Source: Levilactobacillus cerevisiae (GTDB lineage: Bacteria; Bacillota; Bacilli; Lactobacillales; Lactobacillaceae). From it: a stretch of 64,000 bases of DNA. Under the pieces are notes generated by a model that made no database searches, had not been told where the DNA came from, and saw nothing but the letters and a program-made list of their open reading frames with translations. The position numbers and the translations under genes were made by a program. Positions 41,517 to 49,746 of the stretch are shown here, one piece after another. Location of the stretch: positions 62,001-126,000 of the forward strand of contig NZ_RHNN01000005.1 of the NCBI RefSeq assembly GCF_003946245.1, given 5' to 3'. Each line of letters begins with the position of its first letter. Within the stretch, counting starts at the first letter, position 1.

Positions 41517-42191
41517 ATGCCAAGAACTAAGTATAAAGCGGTTGAGAAGCTGGCATTGATCACTGAGTTTGAAGCCTCAGGACAATCAAGCGGGCGCTTT
41601 GGAAAAATGCATGGACTAGGTGATAAAACAATTGGGCAGTGGCGAGATCGATACAAACGTGATGGGCTTGATGGACTGGCGGAAGCGAAAAAGAATCAGC
41701 ACTATAGTGAAGCCTTCAAGTTGAAGGTTATCACTGCCTACTTAAATGGTGAAGGCTCAGCGGATAAGCTAGCAATGGCCTATGGATTGCGCTCATCTTC
41801 GCAAGTAAAGGCTTGGGTTTCCAGGTATAATAGGGACAAAACTGTGACGGCCTCGCCGTCAAGAAAGCAGGTCCCGAAGATGAGCCGCAAAACTACGCTA
41901 GAAGAACGGATTGAGGTTGTCGAGTATGTTACTACGCAGAAACATTCGTACAGCGAGGCTGCCGAGCGATACCAAGTATCTTATCAGCAAGCCCGTTCAT
42001 GGGTCCTCAAGGCCAAAGACGGAGGTTACGAAGCACTTAGTGATAACCGTGGACATCATAAGCCGCAGAGAGAACTGACCGAGTTAGATAAAGCCAATCT
42101 GCGAATCCGACAATTAGAAGGCCAAGTGGCTGACATGAAACTGTTGGAGGAATTCGTAAAAAAATATCAGGAAATTCAGCACAAGGGGTGA
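41517..42191 (+). CDS. IS150-type transposase OrfA
   Basis: 224 residues with two successive helix-turn-helix segments (KLALITEFEASGQSSGRFGKM and a second at ~113-160, TLEERIEVVEYVTTQKHSYSEAA), then a leucine-zipper-like helix at the end (ANLRIRQLEGQVADMKLLEEF). It recognises the IS ends. A -1 slippery heptamer A-AAA-AAA lies at 42158-42164; the orfB frame is open from there, so an OrfAB fusion transposase by programmed frameshifting is expected. Confidence 0.88.
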   Translation: MPRTKYKAVEKLALITEFEASGQSSGRFGKMHGLGDKTIGQWRDRYKRDGLDGLAEAKKNQHYSEAFKLKVITAYLNGEGSADKLAMAYGLRSSSQVKAWVSRYNRDKTVTASPSRKQVPKMSRKTTLEERIEVVEYVTTQKHSYSEAAERYQVSYQQARSWVLKAKDGGYEALSDNRGHHKPQRELTELDKANLRIRQLEGQVADMKLLEEFVKKYQEIQHKG

Positions 42192-43084
42192 ACAAACAGC
42201 GTCAGCAGGCTTACCAAGCAATAAAGGAAGTCAGCCAAGGAAAGCGTGGAGCCATTACAAAATTACTGGACCACGTTGGTGTCAGTCGTCAAGCTTACAA
42301 CAAGTCTTTTCATCGTCAGGAAACGCCCTGGGACGCCCAGGAGCGACTTCTGGAGGAACGCATCACATACTGGTTCAACCAACATCACCAGGCCATAGGC
42401 ACCAGTAAAATCTTATCTAATCTAAATCATGATAAGCTCGTCACCTTCAAGGTCACAATCAAGCGGGTTAAGCGGATCATGATCAATTTGAATATTCGTT
42501 GCCAGATTCGTATCAAGAAACATCATCGAATCAAGGAACAGGAACAGTATATTCAGGACAACGTTTTAAACCGTAACTTCAGTGTTTCCCGACCGAACCA
42601 GGTCTGGTTATCAGATTCGACGGAACTGACTTACGGTACAGCGAAAGCACACTTCAAGATGCGCTTGAGTGGTGTCTTAGACCTGTATGGGCGCGTATTA
42701 ATCGCGTCGAATTTGAGTACGACAGAAACAGCCGCAGCAGAAATCCAGGTCTTCCAGCGAGCCTTTGAATATGCCGGTGAAGTTCACCCGTTAGTGCATA
42801 CAGACCGAGGTGCCGCATACACATCAAAGGACTTCAACAACTTTATAGCTGGTCATGAAGCCACACGAAGCATGTCACGTCCAGGAACGCCTTACGACAA
42901 CTCACCCATGGAGCGTTGGTGGAACGAATTCAAGACGCATTGGATGGATCGGCATCCAATGCCCACAACCTACCAAGAATTCAAAGAACTCGTAAACGAA
43001 GGAATTCACTACTTCAATCACTTAGATCGTTCACCAGCAAGAAACGACCTCACCCCGGTAGAATACCGGAATGAGGCCGCTTAG
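42188..43084 (+). CDS. IS150-type transposase OrfB (DDE integrase domain)
   Basis: 298 residues from GTG 42188 (4-bp overlap with orfA). An HTH_21-like start (GAITKLLDHVGVSRQAYNK, RITYWFNQHHQAIGTSKI) precedes an rve-type integrase core with the DDE triad: Asp in WLSDSTELTYG, Asp in LVHTDRGAAYTS and Glu in NSPMERWWNEFK. Full length, no internal stops. Normally produced as a frameshift fusion with OrfA. Confidence 0.9.
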   Translation: MNKQRQQAYQAIKEVSQGKRGAITKLLDHVGVSRQAYNKSFHRQETPWDAQERLLEERITYWFNQHHQAIGTSKILSNLNHDKLVTFKVTIKRVKRIMINLNIRCQIRIKKHHRIKEQEQYIQDNVLNRNFSVSRPNQVWLSDSTELTYGTAKAHFKMRLSGVLDLYGRVLIASNLSTTETAAAEIQVFQRAFEYAGEVHPLVHTDRGAAYTSKDFNNFIAGHEATRSMSRPGTPYDNSPMERWWNEFKTHWMDRHPMPTTYQEFKELVNEGIHYFNHLDRSPARNDLTPVEYRNEAA

Positions 43085-43183
43085 AAACAATATCAAATTT
43101 ATATTATTTCGTATGACAACTTGACAGGGACCAGCACAAGGGGTTGTGGACGGTGCTTTTTTAATTTTTCGAGGATGAACAGC

Positions 43184-45496
43184 CTAAATATAAGGCATAT
43201 AAAGACTGGAGTCATTGGATTCAAAACCAACGGTGATTGTAGAAACTGCTGGTTCATATCCTGAATGAGAACTTAGTGAAAATTCGTAAGGTAGGTTCTT
43301 GTTAGAAGTAACGGTCGTGATAAGAAATTGTTGCCCATTGGGCAATACACCATAAATTGATTGGGAATACGCGTGGTGGGCGGCCTCATTACCATTTCCG
43401 CCCTCAGGCATAGGTAGTCGAACATTTTGGGAGCTAGACCAAGTACTACCCGCACCAACACCCTTGACGCGCATGTTAGAACTGTCATGAATATCTTTAG
43501 CTTTTTGGGGAATAGTCTTACCATCTTGTTTTGTAGGCTGCAACATTGATTTATAAGTGTAGATTTTGTTGTAGTCAACATGGATGTTTGACATTGTATG
43601 TCCACCACTAACTGTGAATAGTACATAGGAAGGTGCAGAGGCCAGTGCACGTTCGGCATTACTCTGGTTACCAACACGTACGTGAACAAGTTGTGGATTC
43701 ATGTTGAAGAAGGAGTTATTATTAATTGTGAAGCCGCTGTTATTTTTGACTGTTACGTTCTTTTTGTAATTATAAAACATGAAAACATTGGGCGAGACTT
43801 GCGTTTTCCGTCGTTCAATTTGATTTCCGGTGAAGGTGACATTTTGAACTGAAGGAAAATGAATTGGGGCAAAGTAACCATAGCCGCCATAGTTTGCTGG
43901 TTTGGGATCTAAAACCAAGCAGTTCGTCATTTGAATATTGCTTGGAACACGATTTCCACCACCGGGAGTACCGTCAGTGCTGTTATTTGATAATGTTTTG
44001 TGGGTACCAACTGGATGGGGACCAAACTTTTTAAGGTGGTTTGCTTCATTATCCGTATACAGGGGGAGAAAACGGCATTGATTGATGAATACGTCATGGG
44101 TAGGTAAGAACGTGTAGGTATGGTTTAAAGGTGTTGCACTAGTGCCACTTTCGTAATCATAGTCAATTTGAATTGCTTCTTTATAACAATACTTATCTCG
44201 GATGGGCTCAATGGTATCGAAGCCAACTCCGATAAATGTTGAATCGTTGATGTAAATGTGGGAAGAACCGCAGAGATCGATACAGTGCCCACCATTGGAC
44301 TCAGTTTGGTCGAAGATACATTTTGTGAAAGAAACGTTATGACTAGTCAAAAGGTTATGGACTAAGCGATATACGTTACTTCCGTTCGATGCAGTGTAGT
44401 CGATACCACGGAAGGTCACATTTGACCAGGCGACATTGTTGGCACATTCATATTGGAAGGCGGCTCCCGAGTGAGCAGTATCTGAAGCGTAATTGTCGGT
44501 TTGAGTTCCTAAAAAAGTTGCACCATCTTCACCAATGAAATCAACGTTTGAAGAAATCTCCGGGCGGCCAACTTTATAGACTCCAGCCGGGATCCTAACA
44601 GTAACTTTAGAATTGGGATGAAAGTCAACTAGCTTTTGAAAGGCATTATCGTTTACCCGGCAGTTACTCTCTGATAGCCCTGAAATCCCTCCCAGGTCTC
44701 GAACAAAATCAATCAGTGATTGTCCGGGAGTTAAACCACCAGCTGAAGAATTACCTGCTGAATTTCCTGGATTTACAGTATTTGAGTTGTTTCCACTATC
44801 GCCTGGTGTGGTTACAGTTTCTTGCGAGTAAACAGGATCACCAGGGTGAGAGTCAGATACACCATAAGGACGATAAGGATCAATGGTTGCGTAAGGAACA
44901 TAATAGGTTGCACCGCTGGTGTGGATGTAACGTAACCAGTAGTGGCCGTCGGACTTGATTTTTGCATTGTAATATATCGTGTCACCAATTTTAATATGAT
45001 CCACTGTCGTCGCATTGGTCATATTAGTTCGATCGCGGCCACGAGCAGGCTCATCGTATTTATACGAGCCGCTGATGACAAGTGTGGTGCCATCTGGGGT
45101 TTGGTCTGCAACGTTAGCTCCGGCATAACCGGTCAGAGTGCCTAAACCGTGATTCGTATGAGACGGCGAAGTAGATGGGGTGCCACCAGAAACATTTGTA
45201 GAAGCTGGCTTAATCGGATTCCCAGGATTGGTATCCGTCCCAAAGTAAGTTCCCTTATCCGTGTTGGCGTAAGGTACATAGTGACGGCCACCAGAATTAC
45301 TCATGTAGGACAGCCACAGGTGATTTCCGTTCTTGAGCTTACTGTCATAGTTGACGGATTGGCCAACCTGATAAGTGACAATCCCAGGATCACTCATGTC
45401 AGGCGTGTTGCGGACCCGACATTTGGTATTGAAGGTGAAGCGACCGGACGTATAAATCTTGTACATATCAGGGGTGTTGTTAACGTTAATAGACAT
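43184..45496 (-). CDS. Leaderless SH3-repeat protein with right-handed beta-helix domain
   Basis: 770 residues from ATG 45496, no signal peptide. Two SH3_5-type modules (~13-85 and ~138-208) are followed by a Gly/Asn/Ser linker. Residues ~258-700 are a parallel beta-helix of the pectate-lyase/tailspike kind: LIDFVRDLGGISGLSESNCRV... with a VTVRIPAGVYKVG start, then repeating short strands with Asn-rich turns (NVAWSNVTFRG, SHIYINDSTFIGV, IQMTNCLV, VTFTGNQIERR). It resembles phage receptor-binding/depolymerase proteins, so wall or capsule polysaccharide cleavage or binding is plausible. N-terminal ~95 residues near-identical to the phosphoesterase at 36368. Confidence 0.82.
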   Translation of the reverse strand: MSINVNNTPDMYKIYTSGRFTFNTKCRVRNTPDMSDPGIVTYQVGQSVNYDSKLKNGNHLWLSYMSNSGGRHYVPYANTDKGTYFGTDTNPGNPIKPASTNVSGGTPSTSPSHTNHGLGTLTGYAGANVADQTPDGTTLVISGSYKYDEPARGRDRTNMTNATTVDHIKIGDTIYYNAKIKSDGHYWLRYIHTSGATYYVPYATIDPYRPYGVSDSHPGDPVYSQETVTTPGDSGNNSNTVNPGNSAGNSSAGGLTPGQSLIDFVRDLGGISGLSESNCRVNDNAFQKLVDFHPNSKVTVRIPAGVYKVGRPEISSNVDFIGEDGATFLGTQTDNYASDTAHSGAAFQYECANNVAWSNVTFRGIDYTASNGSNVYRLVHNLLTSHNVSFTKCIFDQTESNGGHCIDLCGSSHIYINDSTFIGVGFDTIEPIRDKYCYKEAIQIDYDYESGTSATPLNHTYTFLPTHDVFINQCRFLPLYTDNEANHLKKFGPHPVGTHKTLSNNSTDGTPGGGNRVPSNIQMTNCLVLDPKPANYGGYGYFAPIHFPSVQNVTFTGNQIERRKTQVSPNVFMFYNYKKNVTVKNNSGFTINNNSFFNMNPQLVHVRVGNQSNAERALASAPSYVLFTVSGGHTMSNIHVDYNKIYTYKSMLQPTKQDGKTIPQKAKDIHDSSNMRVKGVGAGSTWSSSQNVRLPMPEGGNGNEAAHHAYSQSIYGVLPNGQQFLITTVTSNKNLPYEFSLSSHSGYEPAVSTITVGFESNDSSLYMPYI

Positions 45497-45534
45497 AATA
45501 ATTAACCTTCTTCTTTTATTTTTTTGTAACAAAA

Positions 45535-45570
45535 AGCACCTCGCTGGTTTGATACAGTGAGATGCTTTTA
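45535..45570 (-). terminator. Terminator between holin and beta-helix genes
   Basis: On the - strand AGCATCTCACTG...CAGCGAGGTGCT plus TTTTTG, the same hairpin as at 36404-36440. It would limit read-through from the holin into the SH3 gene. Confidence 0.7.
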
Positions 45571-45580
45571 ATCTGTATAA

Positions 45581-45934
45581 CTACAGATTGTGTTGATCGC
45601 CATTAGTGACGTGCTTGTAGACCTGGTACGCATTTTCTACAGCTGCGGAAACAGTTGCGGCCTTAACCGTAATGCCTTGTTCATTGAGCTTGGCTGTAAT
45701 GAACCGAATGGCCTCAGCTTTTCGACCAACGTTGTCGAGTTCGGTCATGACAGCAAGTTCAGGAACAATGAAGTTTGCAAGTTGCTCGGTCAGCTTAAGG
45801 GCTTGCACCAACTGTTGATGATGATTCAGTTTAATTCTGCCGAGTAAAAGGGGTCTAAGCGCATAGTAGGTGGTAAAAACGACTGCTGAGATAAGTGAAA
45901 CTAGTCCAGTCGTTGCAAAGTCAAAAGGATGCAT
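45581..45934 (-). CDS. Phage holin, LLH family
   Basis: 117 residues, ATG with AAAGGAG 8 nt upstream. One N-terminal membrane span (~10-30; TTGLVSLISAVVFTTYYALRPLL) is followed by a charged helical region (LVQALKLTEQLANFIVPELAV..., KAEAIRFITAKLNEQGITV) ending in a hydrophilic tail, as in holins of phage LL-H. Holins form membrane lesions that let endolysin reach the wall. No phage structural genes are next to it; the nearest partner is the endolysin 7 kb away on the same strand. A hairpin (CAGGC...GCCTG, 45953-45997) lies in its leader. Confidence 0.8.
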   Translation of the reverse strand: MHPFDFATTGLVSLISAVVFTTYYALRPLLLGRIKLNHHQQLVQALKLTEQLANFIVPELAVMTELDNVGRKAEAIRFITAKLNEQGITVKAATVSAAVENAYQVYKHVTNGDQHNL

Positions 45935-46138
45935 GGCGTGTTCTCCTTTCTAAGCAGGCCACATGATGGAGACTGAAAATGTGGCTTGCCTGTTTTTGGG
46001 TACGATATCATAATAAGGCGGTTGGCGAGCTGTTTTACGCTGTAGTGCGGCAAATTTACGGCCGGGAAACGGCTGAATGACTGCTGCGGTAGCCGATGGC
46101 CTAGGACTGCAGTCGCAGCAGAGCCTTGGAAAACGGAC

Positions 46139-46200
46139 CCAAAAAAGGCATCCATTAAGTGACTGCCCACAATGGGGTTATCACCTAATGGATGCCTTTA
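46139..46200 (-). terminator. Terminator of the SDR / aroE-like / MFS operon
   Basis: A 15-bp stem, AAAGGCATCCATTA...TAATGGATGCCTTT, with TTTTTT on the - strand, 17 nt after the SDR stop codon. Confidence 0.85.
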
Positions 46201-46216
46201 AAATTTTTTCGCAAAT

Positions 46217-47035
46217 CTAGTGCGTCTCCGCAAATCCACGCCGGCCACCGGGTTTGGGAATCTGATTCTGCATCATGACGCTGAAGCCGCCGTCAATTGC
46301 GAGGCCAGTGGCATTGATGTAACTGGAACGGTCACTTGCCAGGAAGAGAATCGCGTTCGCAATATCATCAGTCGTCCCAATTCGCTTGCTGGCGGTCAAC
46401 GTTTTCCGGCCCTTTTCCACCTCGGGGTCCGCATAGAAGGCGGCCGACATCGGCGTCTTAACCAGGCACGGTTCAAGGACGTTACTGCGGATACCGAACA
46501 TCCCCCATTCAGCCGCCACCTGCTTCGACAGCATATTCACCCCAGCCTTGCTGGTACTGTACGCGCCACTGTAGGTTTCGGGGATATCACTGGCAACCGT
46601 AGAAATATGAACGAAGGTCCCGTGTTTCTGTTCAATCATTAATTTACCAAATTCGTGCGTGACTAAGTAATAGCCGTTTAGGTTAACATCCAAGACCTGT
46701 TTCCAAGTAGCGTAGTCCAGGTCCTCTAACGGGTCGAATTTCAAAATTCCGGCCGTGTTGATGACCACATCGACGTGACCAAACGTGTCCTTGACCTGGT
46801 CCACGGCCCGCTGTACGCTAGCTTCTTTGGTGACGTCACAGGTGACCGCCAACCCTGCAATATGGTAATCATTGATCAAGTTGGTGACCAACTCGGCCGT
46901 CTTATCCTGATCCATGTCTAAGGCGACCACCGTGGCGTGTTGCCCAGCCAACGCCTCACAAATTTTCGTGCCCATGCCACCCACGGCACCGGTGACGACG
47001 CAAACCTTTTCTTCTAAGCCTAACCACTCTGTCAT
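46217..47035 (-). CDS. SDR-family oxidoreductase in shikimate/quinate cluster
   Basis: 272 residues from ATG 47035 (AGGAGGAAA upstream). Classical SDR: VVTGAVGGMGTKICEAL (cofactor), ALDMDQDK (acidic residue, NAD preference), NTAGILKF, and catalytic Ser/YSTSK (YSGAYSTSKAGVN). C-terminal extension ~20 residues. Third gene after the MFS transporter and AroE-like dehydrogenase, 14 bp from the latter, so it probably acts on the same cyclohexane-carboxylate compounds or an intermediate. Exact reaction unknown. Confidence 0.85.
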   Translation of the reverse strand: MTEWLGLEEKVCVVTGAVGGMGTKICEALAGQHATVVALDMDQDKTAELVTNLINDYHIAGLAVTCDVTKEASVQRAVDQVKDTFGHVDVVINTAGILKFDPLEDLDYATWKQVLDVNLNGYYLVTHEFGKLMIEQKHGTFVHISTVASDIPETYSGAYSTSKAGVNMLSKQVAAEWGMFGIRSNVLEPCLVKTPMSAAFYADPEVEKGRKTLTASKRIGTTDDIANAILFLASDRSSYINATGLAIDGGFSVMMQNQIPKPGGRRGFAETH

Positions 47036-47049
47036 GTGAATTTCCTCCT

Positions 47050-47901
47050 CTAAAGTGCCTGATCTTTCAACGGCATTTCTTGACCAGTCCACAGCTTAAA
47101 GGCCGCAGCGCCCTGGTTCAGTAACATGCCTTGCCCGTTGATGACGTGAGCGACGTGGGCGGCATTGGCCACCCCCATCAGTTTGGTCACGCTCGGGGCG
47201 TAGACGGTATCAAAGACCGTCATATCCTGGTGGAACCAACTCGGGTCATCCACCAAAGTCTTGTCGATGAGCTTGCCCATCCCCAGTCCAGTGGCATCGG
47301 TGTAAACGTCGCTGGCGGTGATGCTCTGCTTAAACTGGTCGCGGTCCTCCAGGGGATAGAAGGTGGCGTGACAATCCGTCTGTTCGTTAATGATTTTTAC
47401 AATATTACGCGCGTTTTTCACGGATGGATCATTGATGTTAAAGACATTCAGCGTTTTCAATCCGGAGAGGGCGGCTTGAATGGCAATCGGCGTGCCGGCA
47501 CCACCCACGCCAGCCAGCGTCATCGTTTGCCCAGCCAGGCTGACACCGTCGTCGGTCAAGGCGGCCACAAAGCCAATGCCGTCGGTGGTATACCCGGTCA
47601 GTTCGCCGTCATGGTTGACCACGGTGTTCACGGCGCCGACCAGTTCGGCCGTCTTGTCAACGTGATCCAGTAGGGAAATCACGGCTTGCTTGAACGGCAT
47701 GGAGACGCTCGCCCCCAGCATTTTAAAGGCACGTAAGGCGTTAACGGCGTCGGGGAGTTGGTCGGGTTCCACATCAAAGGCCAGGAACCGTGCATTAATT
47801 TCCGTTTGTGCAAAGGCCGCGTTGTGCATCGCCGGGGACTTGGAATGTCCAGCCGGATGCGCAATCAAGCCAACGAGTTTTGTGTGTCCATCAATTTCCA
47901 T
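47050..47901 (-). CDS. Shikimate/quinate dehydrogenase (AroE family)
   Basis: 283 residues from ATG 47901 (GGAGG 9 nt upstream). Substrate-binding features of AroE are present: SKSPAMHNAAF, VSMPFKQAV (catalytic Lys), GAVNTVV, TTDGIGF (catalytic Asp; usual NTDG is TTDG) and LLNQGAAAFKLW. The nucleotide loop GVGGAGTP is followed by NINDPSVKN, where NADP-dependent AroE carries an Arg-containing NRT/NRS motif, so NAD(H) and a catabolic shikimate or quinate role are favoured. Located between an MFS transporter and an SDR in one operon, not with aromatic amino-acid genes. Confidence 0.88.
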   Translation of the reverse strand: MEIDGHTKLVGLIAHPAGHSKSPAMHNAAFAQTEINARFLAFDVEPDQLPDAVNALRAFKMLGASVSMPFKQAVISLLDHVDKTAELVGAVNTVVNHDGELTGYTTDGIGFVAALTDDGVSLAGQTMTLAGVGGAGTPIAIQAALSGLKTLNVFNINDPSVKNARNIVKIINEQTDCHATFYPLEDRDQFKQSITASDVYTDATGLGMGKLIDKTLVDDPSWFHQDMTVFDTVYAPSVTKLMGVANAAHVAHVINGQGMLLNQGAAAFKLWTGQEMPLKDQAL

Positions 47902-48007
47902 GAATATGACCTCCAAAGTATTTTAGGTAAAGGGTTGTTGGCAGAACTTCTTTGAGATGTGCCTGGCAGACGAGCGCTATTGGCATGCTGCCCCAGGTGA
48001 TCGTCAT

Positions 48008-49240
48008 CTAAGTCGTTTCGGCGTTGACGTGCTTGCCGATGCCTTGGTGGATCAGGTAGAGGTCAATCAGAATTCCCACGACCGCGACGCCAATCGCTAC
48101 CAGATAAGAACCGTTGTAGGCTTGGGTCCCAGCCGAAGCGTTCATGGACAACGTCGCAATTTGCGGTCCGATTAAGGCGCCAATGGCGTAGCCAAAGAAC
48201 ATGATACCGTAGTTGGTCCCGGAGAATTTCTGGCCAAACGTCTTGCCAGTTAAGGTTGGAAAGACAACCAGGACACCCCCGAAGGAAGCTCCCAGGATGA
48301 TTAAGAAGATGGTGAACATCGCGATATTAGAGGCAAAACGCAAGCCAGCCAGGCCAATGATGGTTAAGCAGAGGATGACCAGTAACGTCCGGGTTTCACC
48401 TAACTTGTCAACGGTTCGACCCGTAATCATCCGACCAAAGAAGTTTGCCAGGGTGTTGACGACCACGAAGTTCGCCGCCACGATAGGAGTCAACTGTAGC
48501 TGAATCTGCGCGATGGAAGACAGGGAGCCGATTAACATGATGCCGGCCGTGCAGGCAATCGCGAAGAGTAGCAGTAACAGCCAAAAGTTCAGGGAGCCCA
48601 TCATTTCTTTAGGCGATTTTCCAGTAGTTGCTGGTGCGGGTTGGTCGTCGTCAGACTTAGGCGTTTCCGGTGAAGCCATTAACCAGCCGACCAGCCAAAT
48701 CAAAGCTAAGTAAGCAATCCCAATGGGCATCAAGCCGTTGGCACCCATCGTGTCACAGAGCCAAGCCCCAGCTTTCGCTAAGACCAGCGGCCCGAGGGAA
48801 GCGGCCCCCAGTAACAGGCCGGAGATGGTGCCCCGCTTTTCTGGGAACCATTTCAACGTCGTCAGGAGCGATGGATTGTAGAGCAGACCGTTCCCACTAC
48901 CGGCGAGAATCCCAATGGAGAAGTACAGGAACCAGATGTTGTGGGCAAAGGCGCCCAGGAACCAGCCGAGGCCGAAGATGAAGCCGCCGACGTACATCAG
49001 TTTTTTCGGGGAAGAGTGGTCGATGATTCGGCCGGACAGAATCCCGAAGGCTGCCATGAAAAATTGATAGATGGTCAGCGTCAGCGCAACCTGTGAGGCC
49101 GTGGCGCTAGTCGCTTGTACCAGCGTGTCTGCGAAAACGGAGAACGCTGCGGATGCGGAACAGCAGAAGATGATGATAAAGGCCGCGGTGAAGATGAACC
49201 GTCGGTGGCCGGATACCTGTGTCGTATGTGTTGCTTCCAT
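48008..49240 (-). CDS. MFS transporter, oxalate/formate antiporter (OFA)-like family
   Basis: 410 residues from ATG 49240. Twelve spans; N-terminal FTAAFIIIFCCSASAAFSVF, the OFA-like QVALTLTIYQFFMAAFGILSGRIID and GSGNGLLYNPSLLTTLKWFPEKRGTISGLLLGAASLGPL, typical of organic-anion exchangers. First gene of the operon with the AroE-like dehydrogenase and SDR, hence a shikimate/quinate (or product) transporter is inferred. A structured repeat starts 69 bp upstream, and a cre palindrome lies in the shared promoter region with the divergent LysR gene. Confidence 0.87.
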   Translation of the reverse strand: MEATHTTQVSGHRRFIFTAAFIIIFCCSASAAFSVFADTLVQATSATASQVALTLTIYQFFMAAFGILSGRIIDHSSPKKLMYVGGFIFGLGWFLGAFAHNIWFLYFSIGILAGSGNGLLYNPSLLTTLKWFPEKRGTISGLLLGAASLGPLVLAKAGAWLCDTMGANGLMPIGIAYLALIWLVGWLMASPETPKSDDDQPAPATTGKSPKEMMGSLNFWLLLLLFAIACTAGIMLIGSLSSIAQIQLQLTPIVAANFVVVNTLANFFGRMITGRTVDKLGETRTLLVILCLTIIGLAGLRFASNIAMFTIFLIILGASFGGVLVVFPTLTGKTFGQKFSGTNYGIMFFGYAIGALIGPQIATLSMNASAGTQAYNGSYLVAIGVAVVGILIDLYLIHQGIGKHVNAETT

Positions 49241-49308
49241 AATTGAACACCGCCTTGAATTAGAATGTCGCGTCTGTTGCTGGTTAGACTGGTCGTTGTC
49301 CGGCTTCC

Positions 49309-49476
49309 GGGCTGGTGAAAATGGATTGGAACGCTGTGGGCGGACATCCAGAGCCAAAGGGCGGTCTCTGGATTTACTTTGAGCCTCCAAGGTCGAGTCT
49401 CAAAGATACCAGTTCACTAAGCGGCAAAGGTCGCCACTAAGTGAACTCCCACGGCTGAGTCCATTTTCACCAGCCC
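49309..49476 (+). repeat. Structured intergenic repeat, F orientation (copy 13)
   Basis: Closing stem GGGCTGGTGAAAATGGA/TCCATTTTCACCAGCCC. Hairpins are ATCCAGAG/CTCTGGAT around CCAAAGGGCGGT, CTTTGAGCC.../...GTCTCAAAG and AGTTCACTAAG.../...CTAAGTGAACT. It lies between MFS and LysR starts. Confidence 0.88.
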
Positions 49477-49626
49477 TGCAGCTCCTACGGTGTTAACCAA
49501 CGACAATAGCTTGTCCGATGACACGGGAGGTTATCGTCACAATCAGCCGGTTTTCTTGGCTTCCTTTCAGAAGTCGGTGAGCCTAACAAACAATAGACGT
49601 GTAATGATATAGGAATAATTTCGAGT

Positions 49627-49642
49627 TAGAAAACGTTTTCTA
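49627..49642. promoter_or_regulatory. Perfect cre palindrome
   Basis: TAGAAAACGTTTTCTA, a 16-bp perfect palindrome fitting the CcpA cre consensus, ~105 bp before the LysR start in the divergent promoter region of the shikimate/quinate cluster. Confidence 0.7.
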
Positions 49643-49746
49643 CACTCTGTATGTTAAGGTGGAGAGAGAGAAATTACCAATACCGATTGGTCGGGGATTG
49701 ATAGTCAGAGACTATAGATTGTGAATGATAGAACAGAGGGGTGACC

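Larger units (their letters stand above)
41451..43133 (+). mobile_element. IS3-family (IS150-group) insertion sequence
   Basis: 1.68-kb element with orfA and orfB in overlapping frames and imperfect terminal inverted repeats (TGATCCCTTTGTGGTTGTCA at left; TGGTCCCTGTCAAGTTGTCA at right, reverse strand), both followed by GAAATAATATAA. It sits inside the hairpin that would terminate paralogue 3 and the converging beta-helix gene: AAAAAAGCACC lies to its left and GGTGCTTTTTT to its right. I cannot see a clean target duplication with these ends. Both ORFs look intact, so it may be active. Confidence 0.88.

Noticed and set aside
41440-43145. Target-site duplication of the IS element
   Set aside because: Flanks (TTA left, GCA right with my ends) do not match. 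CAAGGG occurs on both sides but is part of the split terminator, so I do not claim a duplication.
32171-46140. Complete prophage
   Set aside because: Only regulators, endolysin, holin and SH3 proteins are present; no integrase, terminase, portal, capsid or tail genes can be found.
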